Below, in pieces: positions 1 to 6,099 of a stretch of 6,982 bases of DNA. The position numbers and the translations under genes were made by a program. Under the pieces are notes generated by a model. That model worked only from the letters and a program-made list of their open reading frames with translations. It had not been told where the DNA came from and ran no database searches. The stretch is taken from the NCBI GenBank assembly GCA_017353855.1, contig JAFMSA010000219.1:1-6982 (forward strand), in the 5' to 3' direction. Source of the DNA: Alphaproteobacteria bacterium (lineage in GTDB: Bacteria > Pseudomonadota > Alphaproteobacteria > ATCC43930 > CGMCC-115725). Position 1 is the stretch's first letter. The number at the start of each line of letters is the position of its first letter.

Positions 1-2948
1 TCGAGCAGCAGTTCAGCGCGGTCCCCGGGCTTTCAGAGATGACTTCGCTGTCCGGGGTCGGCACGACAACAATCACGCTGCAATTCGATCTCTCGACCGA
101 CATCAACGGCGCCGCACAGGATGTACAGACCGCGATCAACGCGGCCAGCGGATTGTTGCCCAAGGATCTCCCGAGCCCGCCAACCTACCGCAAGGTCAAT
201 CCGAACAATTTCCCCGTTTTGATCTATGCAATCCACTCACACGCGCTGCCGCCCTACAAGGTCGATCAATACATCTCGGACGTGCTGGTGCCCCCGCTGT
301 CGATGATTCGCGGGGTTGGCGGGGTCTTCATCTTCGGGCAGGAGAAGTATGCCGTGCGGGTCCAGGTTAACCCAACCGCGCTTGCGGCCCGCCATCTCGG
401 GCTCGAGGCAGTGCGGGGTGCACTCACCAATGCCACCGTGGATCTGCCGAAGGGCGAGATTATCGGACCGGAGCGGGCGGTCAGCCTCGACAGCAACGAT
501 CAGCTCGCCAGGGCGGCGGCCTACGGCAACATTGTCCTCGCCTACCGCGACGGCGCGCCGGTCCATCTCAGGGACGTTGCCACGGTCACCGACGGGGTGG
601 AAAACAGCCAGGTCGGCGCGTGGTACGACAACAAACCGGCCGAAGGGTTGGCGATCGAGCGCGCCCAAGGATCGAACGCCCTCGCCGTCATTCGCCGCGT
701 AAAGGAAATGATGCCGCGACTGCAGCGCTCGCTGCCGCCGTCGGTAAAAATCGAGCTGATGTCCGACCGCTCCGAGATGACGCGTGCGGCCATTGCCGAC
801 GTGCAGTACACGATGCTGCTGACGATCGGCCTCGTTATCCTCGTCATCTTCGTGTTCCTGCGTAGTCTGTGGGCGACGGTGATCCCAAGCCTAGTGGTGC
901 CGCTGTCGCTGCTCGCGACGTTTGCGGTCATGTATGTTGCCGGCTACACGCTCGACAACATCTCGCTGATGGGCCTGACCATCGCAGTCGGTTTTCTGAT
1001 CGACGACGCGATCGTCATGATTGAAAACATCGTGCGCCACATCGAGGCAGGGGACCCGCCGCTGCAGGCGGCACTTAAGGGTGCAGGACAGATCGGCTTC
1101 ACGATTATTTCTATCACCTGTTCGCTGATCGCGGTGTTCATCCCGATCTTTTTTATGGGTGGAATCGTCGGCCGGCTGTTCCATGAATTCGCCGCGACGG
1201 TGTCGATTGCCGTGCTGGCCTCGGCGTTTTTCTCGCTTACCTTAACGCCTGTCTTGTGCTCGCTGCTTTTGAAGTCGGCCCGCGAGCAGCACAAGAACCG
1301 CCTGAACCAGGCGGCCGAACGCGGCTTTGCCGGGCTGCTGCGCGCCTATGACCGCGGTCTCGGCTTCGTATTCCGGCACCAGTTCGCGACCCTCGTCGTC
1401 ACGCTGACGTTGGTCGCCGCGACCGGCTATCTCTACGTCGCGATCCCCAAAGGTTTTGTGCCGGAGCAGGACACCGGGCTCTTTTTCGGTCTGGTCCAGA
1501 CCCGTGAGGATTCCTCATTCCACCACACCGCAACGGCGGCGCGCCAGATTCTAGACACCATCGACCATGACCCGGGGGTCGCCGGTGTCTTCCTGCACGC
1601 CGGGTCGTATTCCTATAATCCGGGCGAAAATACCGGCCACATCTTTGGCCAGTTGAAGCCCTACGGCGAGCGCGACCCCGCACCGGCGATCCTGCAGCGT
1701 CTCGAAAAGAAAGTAAAATCAGTCCTCGGCGCCAAATTTTTCATGCAGATCCCGCAAGCCATCCGTGTGGGAGGCCGGCTGGCGCGCACCGAATACCAAT
1801 ATACGCTGACCGACACAAATATCGACGAGCTCAATCACTGGGCGCCGATCATGGAAGCGGCGATGGAGAAGCTGCCGGTACTGCGCCAGGTCGCTTCCGA
1901 CCAGCAGATCGCGGCCCCGCATATCGATGTCGTCGTCGATCGCCAGGAGGCCGAGCGGCTCGGGCTGTCGGCCGCGCTGATTGACCAAACCCTCTATGAC
2001 GCCTTCGGCCAGCGTCAGGTCGCGACGATTTATGGCGCGACCGACCAGAACAAGGTCGTCCTTGAAGTCGCACCCCAGTTCGCCCGCGACCCGAGCGTGC
2101 TGCAGCGGCTGTTTGTCGCCGCGCCAAACGGCGCCGAGGTGCCGCTTTCGGCCATTGCGCACTTCACATCCCGGATCGAACCGCTGACGGTCAGCCACCA
2201 GGGCGTGTTTCCGGCGGTGACCCTTTCGTTCAACCTTGCTCCTGGGGTGGCGCTCGGCCAAGCGGTAAACGCGGTCAATCAAATGGCTGCCCAGCTGCAC
2301 GCGCCGCCCACGCTCATCGGTTCGTTCGCGGGCACGGCAAAGGCGTTCCAAGCCTCGCTATCGACGATGCCGCTGCTGCTCGCGGCCGCCATTCTCGTCG
2401 TCTATATCGTGCTGGGCATACTCTACGAGAGCTACATCCACCCGATCACGATCCTATCAGCCTTGCCGGCCGCGGGAGTCGGTGCGCTGATCCTATTGTG
2501 GGCCTGTCATTACGATCTGTCCGTGGTTGCGATCATCGGCATCGTGCTGTTGATCGGGATCGTCAAAAAGAATGCCATCATGATGATCGATTTCGCGCTG
2601 TCGGCGCAGCGCGGCGAGGGCAAGAGCCCGCGCCAGGCGATCCGCGAAGCCTGTCTGCTGCGCTTTCGGCCGATCATGATGACGACGTTTGCCGCCTTAT
2701 TCGGCAGCTTGCCGATAGCGCTCGGTCAGGGTGCGGGCTCGGAGTTGCGCCAGCCGATGGGCGTGGCCTTTATCGGCGGGCTTTTGATCTCGCAATGGCT
2801 GACGCTGTTCACGACGCCGGTAATTTACCTGTATCTCGACCGGCTTGCCGCCTGGCTCGGTGGCGCCTCCCGACCGTCACGGTTGGCCGAAGCTCTCGGC
2901 GAGGTGCCGCAAAGTGTTATGGTCAAAGAGCGCCAAGACGGCGAGTAA
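1..2948 (+). CDS. RND efflux permease, MdtB/MdtC type (5' end missing)
   Basis: This is the inner-membrane, proton-driven pump subunit of a tripartite RND exporter, which works with a periplasmic adaptor and an outer-membrane channel. The reading frame is open to the left edge. Residues before the first ATG at 39 (EQQFSAVPGLSEM) match the conserved family segment, so that ATG is internal and about 65-70 residues lie outside the window; the family is about 1040 residues long. Visible family features are the porter segment DINGAAQDVQTAINAA, the TM4 motif GFLIDDAIVMIENI with the paired Asp codons at 1002-1007, and TM10 GIVKKNAIMMIDFAL with the Lys (2568-2570) equivalent to AcrB K940. The proton relay therefore looks intact. 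LRFRPIMMTT and SELRQPMG near the C-terminus are also typical. Recalled comparison places the N-terminal half nearer E. coli MdtB than MdtC, but the exact subfamily and substrates are not decidable here. There are no frameshifts. The adaptor gene is probably upstream, which is inference. Confidence 0.95.
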   Translation, partial: EQQFSAVPGLSEMTSLSGVGTTTITLQFDLSTDINGAAQDVQTAINAASGLLPKDLPSPPTYRKVNPNNFPVLIYAIHSHALPPYKVDQYISDVLVPPLSMIRGVGGVFIFGQEKYAVRVQVNPTALAARHLGLEAVRGALTNATVDLPKGEIIGPERAVSLDSNDQLARAAAYGNIVLAYRDGAPVHLRDVATVTDGVENSQVGAWYDNKPAEGLAIERAQGSNALAVIRRVKEMMPRLQRSLPPSVKIELMSDRSEMTRAAIADVQYTMLLTIGLVILVIFVFLRSLWATVIPSLVVPLSLLATFAVMYVAGYTLDNISLMGLTIAVGFLIDDAIVMIENIVRHIEAGDPPLQAALKGAGQIGFTIISITCSLIAVFIPIFFMGGIVGRLFHEFAATVSIAVLASAFFSLTLTPVLCSLLLKSAREQHKNRLNQAAERGFAGLLRAYDRGLGFVFRHQFATLVVTLTLVAATGYLYVAIPKGFVPEQDTGLFFGLVQTREDSSFHHTATAARQILDTIDHDPGVAGVFLHAGSYSYNPGENTGHIFGQLKPYGERDPAPAILQRLEKKVKSVLGAKFFMQIPQAIRVGGRLARTEYQYTLTDTNIDELNHWAPIMEAAMEKLPVLRQVASDQQIAAPHIDVVVDRQEAERLGLSAALIDQTLYDAFGQRQVATIYGATDQNKVVLEVAPQFARDPSVLQRLFVAAPNGAEVPLSAIAHFTSRIEPLTVSHQGVFPAVTLSFNLAPGVALGQAVNAVNQMAAQLHAPPTLIGSFAGTAKAFQASLSTMPLLLAAAILVVYIVLGILYESYIHPITILSALPAAGVGALILLWACHYDLSVVAIIGIVLLIGIVKKNAIMMIDFALSAQRGEGKSPRQAIREACLLRFRPIMMTTFAALFGSLPIALGQGAGSELRQPMGVAFIGGLLISQWLTLFTTPVIYLYLDRLAAWLGGASRPSRLAEALGEVPQSVMVKERQDGE

Positions 2949-2964
2949 TGAACTGCCGCCATCA

Positions 2965-2979
2965 AGCCGCGGGGCGGCT
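2965..2979 (+). terminator. Short GC hairpin after the efflux gene, terminator-like
   Basis: A perfect 6-bp stem (AGCCGC / GCGGCT) with a GGG loop lies 16 bases after the stop of the efflux permease gene. The position suits transcription termination. No run of T follows, so a simple intrinsic terminator is not demonstrated. It could be chance in GC-rich DNA. Confidence 0.25.
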
Positions 2980-3403
2980 GCGATGGACGGTTTCGAACCT
3001 TGCGGCTGCTGTCCGATCCGAACGAAGGACGTTCTGGTCTATGTTCCAGAGCACCCAAGCTGTTGCCTGATCCCACCCGATCACCGAGCCATTCGGCAGG
3101 ACATGCCGCCGTCCGAATCGTCCCTAGCTTTAGCTGCCCGCCCCATAGGCCAAAATCCGGCGCTACTTTGAGCGCGCTTAGAGGAGTCCGTGGAGACGGA
3201 GAAATGTGGTCCGACGGTGAGCGGATTCCGAGCGGCTCACAGGGCGCCTGGCGCATCGCCGTTCGGGGAGCGTGCCGACGGTCATACTGCAGGCTCGTTT
3301 ACCGCGGTGGGGGAGCTGGTTCCGGTGACTTTTCGGTGCCAAGTCCGGTCGCACTGGCAATCACTGTTCATTTTGGCAGTCGACGACTATCGGGCACCCC
3401 CGG
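2980..3403. other. Gene-poor spacer, no convincing gene
   Basis: About 420 bases between the efflux gene and the next likely gene. Several open frames cross it on both strands, for example + 3000-3455, + 3190-3411 and - 3256-2825. None has a recognisable domain, a membrane segment or a well-placed ribosome binding site. A purine-rich GAGGAG at 3181-3186 lies only 3 bases before a GTG at 3190, which is too close to be persuasive. A promoter for the 3437 gene probably lies in the distal part, but I cannot point to convincing -35 and -10 boxes. Confidence 0.5.
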
Positions 3404-3426
3404 CGGCCTAAGGTGCGGCCTTAAGG
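3404..3426 (+). repeat. Near-identical tandem repeat upstream of a small gene
   Basis: CGGCCTAAGG (3404-3413) is followed after two bases by CGGCCTTAAGG (3416-3426). The second copy contains the palindrome CCTTAAGG and merges into the AAGGGAG ribosome binding site of the gene starting at 3437. The two copies are about one helical turn apart, which would suit a dimeric regulator or a translation-level element. Chance is a real alternative at this length. Confidence 0.35.
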
Positions 3427-3436
3427 GAGTGGGCAC

Positions 3437-3742
3437 ATGGCTCAATTCAGAATGAACATCGTCGATCCCACCGTGAAAGAGCCGCGACTTCCTGAAGCGA
3501 TAAACGGCGGCTTCCTTGTCGGCGCGATCGGTATGGCATCGGCTCTCGGGCTTGCTTTGTGGGTGGCGCCGGCAGCGCAAAAATGTTTCGCCGCCGAGCG
3601 CTCGGATACAGCAGCGCGTCAACCGCCCTATTCGTGCCGGTTGCTGTACGACGAGCAACGAAAGGCTGCGTTTGGCGGCGGTGACAAGCGAGTAATCGAG
3701 CGTCTGAAGCGCGAATGCCTGCGTGACGGCGGCCGGCCATGA
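3437..3742 (+). CDS. Small hypothetical membrane or exported protein (101 aa)
   Basis: I do not recognise a named family. The start is well supported: AAGGGAG at 3423-3429 sits 7 bases before the ATG. The protein has a polar N-terminus of about 22 residues and then one hydrophobic stretch at about residues 24-47 (GGFLVGAIGMASALGLALWV) ending in APAA. That stretch could be a signal peptide with an unusually long n-region or a single membrane anchor. The rest is a polar, charged domain with Cys50, Cys67 and Cys94. Its C-terminal half (PYSCRLLYDEQRKAAFG, then RLKRECLRDGG) looks like a genuine folded or helical segment and not a random translation. If exported, Cys67 and Cys94 could form a disulfide. 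The last codons overlap an ATG at 3739 (ATGA). It stands alone between gene relics. Function unknown. Confidence 0.6.
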   Translation: MAQFRMNIVDPTVKEPRLPEAINGGFLVGAIGMASALGLALWVAPAAQKCFAAERSDTAARQPPYSCRLLYDEQRKAAFGGGDKRVIERLKRECLRDGGRP

Positions 3743-3900
3743 AGCCGTATCGGACCCTCGGCCCCGCTGCGGCCGCGCACAACCGTTGGTGCCGCGAGTG
3801 CCGGCGCCATCGAGCCCGATCCCGCCGAGCGGGCGCGGCAGCATGGCGCCGGGACGACGGTGCCGGATGGGCCGGCGGCTCATCTCTCGCAATGTGGTAG
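3739..3900 (+). CDS. Possible 53-codon Arg-rich ORF overlapping the previous stop
   Basis: An ATG at 3739-3741 overlaps the TGA stop (3740-3742) of the preceding gene in the ATGA arrangement typical of translational coupling. The frame runs 53 codons to TAG at 3898-3900. The product is rich in Arg and Ala, with a CRECRRH cluster near residues 18-24, and has no recognisable domain. The composition is what random GC-rich DNA gives, so the overlap is the only positive sign. Probably not a gene. Confidence 0.15.
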   Translation: MKPYRTLGPAAAAHNRWCRECRRHRARSRRAGAAAWRRDDGAGWAGGSSLAMW

Positions 3901-4067
3901 CTGCAACGTCGATTTTTCATGGTCAGCGGGGGAAGAGCCGATCGGATGTCATGCTGCGGTTCACGCCAGAGGCGGCAGAGGACGCCGAGCGATGGATGTT
4001 TCACCCCACGCAAAGCTTGATGCACGAGCCGGACCCTTCGCGAACGGTGCGCTGGCGGGCACCGTAA
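3894..4067 (+). pseudogene. WYL-domain transcriptional regulator, C-terminal remnant
   Basis: The + frame from about 3948 encodes MLRFTPEAAEDAERW followed by MFHPTQSL and, after a few residues, TVRWRA. From knowledge of the family this matches the C-terminal extension of WYL-domain (YafY/DeoR-like) regulators. There a beta-strand of the type V-x-L-R-F-x-P-E-A precedes an R/E-x-W-x-x-H-P-S/T-Q block and then D-G-S-L-x-V-x-F/W. The remaining parts of such a protein, an N-terminal HTH and the WYL core, about 250 residues or more, are not found upstream. The frame stops at 4065-4067 before the usual end of the family. The join to upstream sequence near 3920-3945 looks frame-broken: GEEPI in the neighbouring frame fits the family better. 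I read this as a decayed fragment; full-length regulators of this type bind DNA and often sense ligands. Identification is from motif memory, not a search. Confidence 0.5.
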
Positions 4068-4197
4068 CTTAAACTTCACGCCACCGAGCCTTCCGTGGTG
4101 CCTGTCACGTTGCCGTTTGGAAGGGTCTGGCGCACATTTGGTCACCCTGGCGAATGGGCAGAGTGGGATCGTGTTCATTCACGCATCGCTCCGGGGC

Positions 4198-4660
4198 ATG
4201 AAACAGAAGCCGCTCATCCTACCGAGTATCCGAGCCGCGTCAGTGACCTTGATTGAGGACGTCTGGGTCATCAGGGCGGAGGAGATCAGCACGCGCCGGC
4301 GTGTCCGGGATGTGAGGTCATCGCCAGCCCGGCACCATTTTCACCGAGCGACGGCCTGGGATGGCCGATCCGTGTGCGCGACAGACGGCGTGCGGCCGGT
4401 ATCTTGCGCCTGCTGGACCACGGCGTCGCTGGCCGAGCGGGCGGGCTTTGCAGCCAACAGAAGCCCGATCCTGGAGCATCTCATACGGCACCAGCGTTTA
4501 CCTTCCGCTCTCCTCGGGTGATTGGGATTGACGAATGGGCGTCAAGGAAAGGCCTTCGCTTTTGGTACGATTGCGGTGGACCTCGAGCGTCGAACAGTGA
4601 TCGACGTCCTGCCGGATTGCTCTTCCGGCAGCGCCGCGGACCGAGCGACGCAGAAAAGTA
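4198..4660 (+). pseudogene. ISL3-family transposase remnant with multiple frameshifts
   Basis: The coding signal alternates between two + frames, as expected for a decayed gene. Frame A from the ATG at 4198 gives the N-terminal part including SVTLIEDVWVIRAE. A switch brings in CPGCE (4302-4316), half of the N-terminal zinc-binding motif of this family. Frame A resumes with ILEHLIRHQRLPSA (about 4468-4509), the linker and HTH region. Another switch gives RVIGIDEWASRKG (about 4515-4553), the block that holds the first catalytic Asp (4530-4532). A one-base shift then leads to TIAVDLERRTVIDVLPD (about 4567-4617). This order (zinc motif, HTH, G-I-D-E/D-W, then D-L-E-R-x-x-V-x-D-x-L-P-D) is characteristic of ISL3 transposases. 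Similarity ends near 4650, so the other catalytic acidic residues and over half of the usual 400 or more residues are absent. It cannot be active. I could not identify terminal inverted repeats or a target duplication. Confidence 0.75.
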
Positions 4661-4910
4661 AGCTCTTCTGTTTCAGGTGACGGCAATAGCGGCGGTAAAG
4701 TGTTTCGCCGCCCCCCATCGAGTAGCCGCACCCCGAAATCGTAGTCTTGCCGGCCCGACGCTGCTCCTGCTGTTCGATCGTCAATTCATCTTTCGGCACC
4801 AGGAAGAACGCTGCGCGATCGAGCCAGTAAATCGCCGCCACTATGTCGCGATTGATGTCCGCCCCTGCGGCAATCAAAGCGGACTTGTCGTACTGGCCGG
4901 GGAGCGGCAT
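4542..4910 (-). CDS. Hypothetical protein fragment, minus strand, 3' end in IS relic
   Basis: The minus-strand frame reads from ATG at 4910 (an in-frame GTG lies at 4916, and a TGA lies a few codons upstream) to a stop at 4542. The first 80 or so residues look protein-like: mixed composition, the segment DINRDIVAAIYWLDRAAFFL, then VPKDELTIEQQEQRRAGKTT, with codon use typical of the region. The final 35-40 residues are the antisense of the ISL3 relic and become Arg/Ser-rich. The natural 3' end was therefore probably lost when the IS inserted or was rearranged. There is no clear ribosome binding site, only a weak GAGG some 20 bases upstream. I do not recognise the family. It may be a pseudogene or a chance frame. 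Confidence 0.3.
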   Translation of the reverse strand: MPLPGQYDKSALIAAGADINRDIVAAIYWLDRAAFFLVPKDELTIEQQEQRRAGKTTISGCGYSMGGGETLYRRYCRHLKQKSLLFCVARSAALPEEQSGRTSITVRRSRSTAIVPKAKAFP

Positions 4911-4925
4911 CAGCACGCAGGTTGA

Positions 4926-5249
4926 TCGGCCTCAATAAGTGAGCCCAATCCGTTCGGAATTCACAAACCGGGAAGTCGGTTTAAAGCAGATGCTGTGTCA
5001 TCTGGATGGCATTCTTGCGGCACTCGGCAGTCAATCCAGATGGCCTTTGCCAACAACTTGAGCGAATTACGCCTCGTCAACGAGTTTCTCCCGTCGCCAG
5101 TTGAGCCAGTGACCAAGGCCGGACAGCGCAGCTCCTTCGTTCAAGCCCCATTAGTCTGCACAAAAACGAGAGGGAAAGCGGATGGATATCAAGAAATTAT
5201 CGCTGATCCGCTTTTCGCCTTCTATGCGAGTGTGACGACGGCATCGCAC
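4926..5249. other. Gene-poor region, conflicting open frames
   Basis: A 117-codon + frame (4995-5348) and an open minus-strand stretch (about 5140-4970) oppose each other here. Neither product contains a recognisable domain. A minor point is a plausible ribosome binding site (GAGAGGGA) before an ATG near 5183, but that frame closes after 17 codons. Short inverted repeats occur (for example AAACCG / CGGTTT near 4965-4985) but are weak. I assign no gene with confidence. Confidence 0.4.
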
Positions 5250-5441
5250 TTAACCCAATTCATGAGGTTTGGTCCAGCACCTGCCTTCGCGCAGGATGAC
5301 CAGCGCGAGGACAAAGACGATCAATGCGAAGACGACAACGGTCAGTAAGCCACTGCCGGCGGGCGTCGGGCTACTCCCGACGCCCGCATTGCCGGAGCTA
5401 TAATAACCAATATGAGTGTGCGCCGCTTTTGGAGCGCACAC
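5250..5441 (-). CDS. Possible small single-span membrane protein (63 aa)
   Basis: The minus-strand frame from GTG at 5441 to the stop at 5250 encodes a Gly/Ser/Pro-rich N-terminus (GYYSSGNAGVGSSPTPAGSG), one clear hydrophobic helix at about residues 31-50 (GLLTVVVFALIVFVLALVIL) and a short charged tail. A clean 20-residue helix followed by Arg-Glu suggests a tiny inner-membrane protein. Against it, the start is GTG without an obvious ribosome binding site, the N-terminal codons overlap two strong inverted repeats, and a longer + frame (4995-5348) covers the same bases and translates as acidic low-complexity sequence. No other start exists downstream before the helix. Family unknown. Confidence 0.35.
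   Translation of the reverse strand: MCAPKAAHTHIGYYSSGNAGVGSSPTPAGSGLLTVVVFALIVFVLALVILREGRCWTKPHELG
5359..5387. repeat. Perfect 12-bp inverted repeat (hairpin) with 5-base loop
   Basis: GCGGGCGTCGGG (5359-5370) and CCCGACGCCCGC (5376-5387) are exact reverse complements separated by CTACT. The stem is very stable in either orientation. No T-tract follows on either strand, so a standard intrinsic terminator is not shown. It lies inside the possible 63-residue minus-strand frame, coding the Gly/Ser/Pro part, and 26 bases from a second hairpin. Confidence 0.6.
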
Positions 5442-5443
5442 TC
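5414..5443. repeat. Perfect 10-bp inverted repeat with 10-base loop
   Basis: GAGTGTGCGC (5414-5423) and GCGCACACTC (5434-5443) are exact reverse complements around CGCTTTTGGA. The repeat covers the GTG start proposed for the minus-strand small protein. It could be an operator for a dimeric regulator, a transcription-stopping hairpin between converging or diverging units, or one arm of a small mobile repeat. No T-tract follows on either strand. Confidence 0.55.
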
Positions 5444-5945
5444 TGATTCATTGAGGCGGGTTACGCTTCAGCCGAGGCAGCAGGCGGTCACTGCGATGAA
5501 AAACTTTCCCTGATTACTGAGACGCCGAAGGTTTCCAGCAACAGATCGCAACCGCCGAAGTGCTTGACCACGCTGTCCTCCGGTTTTCAGTGAAACACTT
5601 CGATTGCATTGCTCGAGGTCTGCAAGACGTTACGGACTGAAGAAATGAAATGCCGGAAAAGCTCCAAGTGAGCATCAGCTTGAGACCCATTGCCAGCGCA
5701 ATTCCGCGGCTTGATCGGCCATTATTTCGCTCTGAATGCGGACCGGCGGTTTTACCGATTCTTACCGCGCCTGTAGCCGCTGGCTTGCTGCACAGAGACG
5801 GCATCAGACCGTGGTCGCACTCCACATGAAACACTACTCTTCATTGACAAACTTGGGGGAAAGCCGCGGTCTGCGCAATCGCAGCCAGACACTAATTCGG
5901 CTAGCCGAACCACGCAGTCGGGCAGCAGCAGCTAATCTCAAACTC
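5444..5945. other. No recognisable gene
   Basis: About 500 bases with open frames only in Arg/Ser/Ala-rich shadows, for example minus 5834-5514. One looser inverted repeat (CGAAGTGCTT near 5555 and AAACACTTCG near 5595, with one mismatch) is present. I see no domain, RNA gene or clear promoter. It is likely decayed or intergenic DNA. Confidence 0.5.
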
Positions 5946-5972
5946 GGAAGCCCTCCTCGCGGGAGGTCTTCC
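5946..5972 (+). repeat. 11-bp inverted repeat whose 3' arm holds a Shine-Dalgarno sequence
   Basis: GGAAGCCCTCC (5946-5956) pairs with GGAGGTCTTCC (5962-5972) with one internal mismatch and loop TCGCG. The GGAGG in the 3' arm lies 7 bases before an ATG at 5974, so folding of a + strand transcript would hide that ribosome binding site. It could be a translational switch, or simply a palindromic repeat of the kind known from rhizobial intergenic mosaic elements. The sequence alone does not decide. Confidence 0.5.
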
Positions 5973-5973
5973 A

Positions 5974-6099
5974 ATGCCCGGTCTGAAAGCTTATCTCGGA
6001 AGCGCACTCCGAGATCCACGAGCCAGGAAGGAAGCGTGGCCACCAACACCTGTCTCCGCGCGTAACCCTCACGCGTTAGCACGGGGGCTTTCATCTTGA
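5974..6099 (+). CDS. Possible 41-codon ORF with strong ribosome binding site
   Basis: ATG at 5974 follows GGAGG (5962-5966) with ideal spacing and runs to TGA at 6097-6099. The product begins MPGLKAYLGSALRDPRARK, continues with a Pro-rich middle and ends ARGLSS. No known family is recognised. The first 20 residues would form a basic amphipathic helix. It ends 109 bases before the phosphatase gene on the same strand, so it could be a leader peptide or a relic. A minus-strand frame (6094-5834) covers the same bases. Low confidence, resting mostly on the ribosome binding site. Confidence 0.2.
   Translation: MPGLKAYLGSALRDPRARKEAWPPTPVSARNPHALARGLSS
5993..6015. repeat. Perfect 8-bp inverted repeat
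   Basis: ATCTCGGA (5993-6000) and TCCGAGAT (6008-6015) are exact reverse complements around AGCGCAC. It lies 20 bases after the 5946-5972 hairpin and shares the string CTCGGAAG with the sequence just before that first hairpin (5943-5950). The two may form one structured element. Confidence 0.45.

Noticed and set aside
237..668. 143-codon minus-strand open frame inside the efflux gene
   Set aside because: Antisense to a strongly conserved RND coding region, so a shadow frame.
2989..2999. GGTTCGAAACC on the minus strand, resembling a tRNA T-loop
   Set aside because: The flanking bases do not form the five-pair T stem, and no acceptor stem or anticodon arm could be placed. Chance match.
3000..3455. 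151-codon + strand open frame
   Set aside because: Low-complexity Gly/Arg/Ser composition, no ribosome binding site, and it overlaps the repeat, ribosome binding site and start of the 3437 gene.
3447..4178. 243-codon minus-strand open frame
   Set aside because: It is antisense to the well-supported 3437 gene and to the WYL fragment, is very rich in Arg/Ala/Pro, and has no domain. A shadow of GC-rich + strand coding.
4609..4631. 7-bp inverted repeat CTGCCGG / CCGGCAG
   Set aside because: It lies within the coding sequence of the ISL3 relic and is explained by codon content there. No T-tract follows.
4995..5348. 117-codon + strand open frame
   Set aside because: No recognisable domain and no convincing ribosome binding site. 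Its C-terminus is an acidic low-complexity tail that is simply the antisense of a hydrophobic helix on the other strand.
5399..5404. Perfect TATAAT on the + strand, possible -10 box
   Set aside because: No -35-like hexamer sits 16-18 bases upstream, because that position is inside the GC-rich hairpin, and no convincing + strand gene follows.
5514..5834. 106-codon minus-strand open frame
   Set aside because: Ser/Arg/Cys-rich composition without a domain, and no ribosome binding site that I can see. Treated as noncoding.
5834..6094. 86-codon minus-strand open frame
   Set aside because: No recognisable family, and it overlaps the hairpins and the opposing short ORF. The evidence does not separate it from chance.
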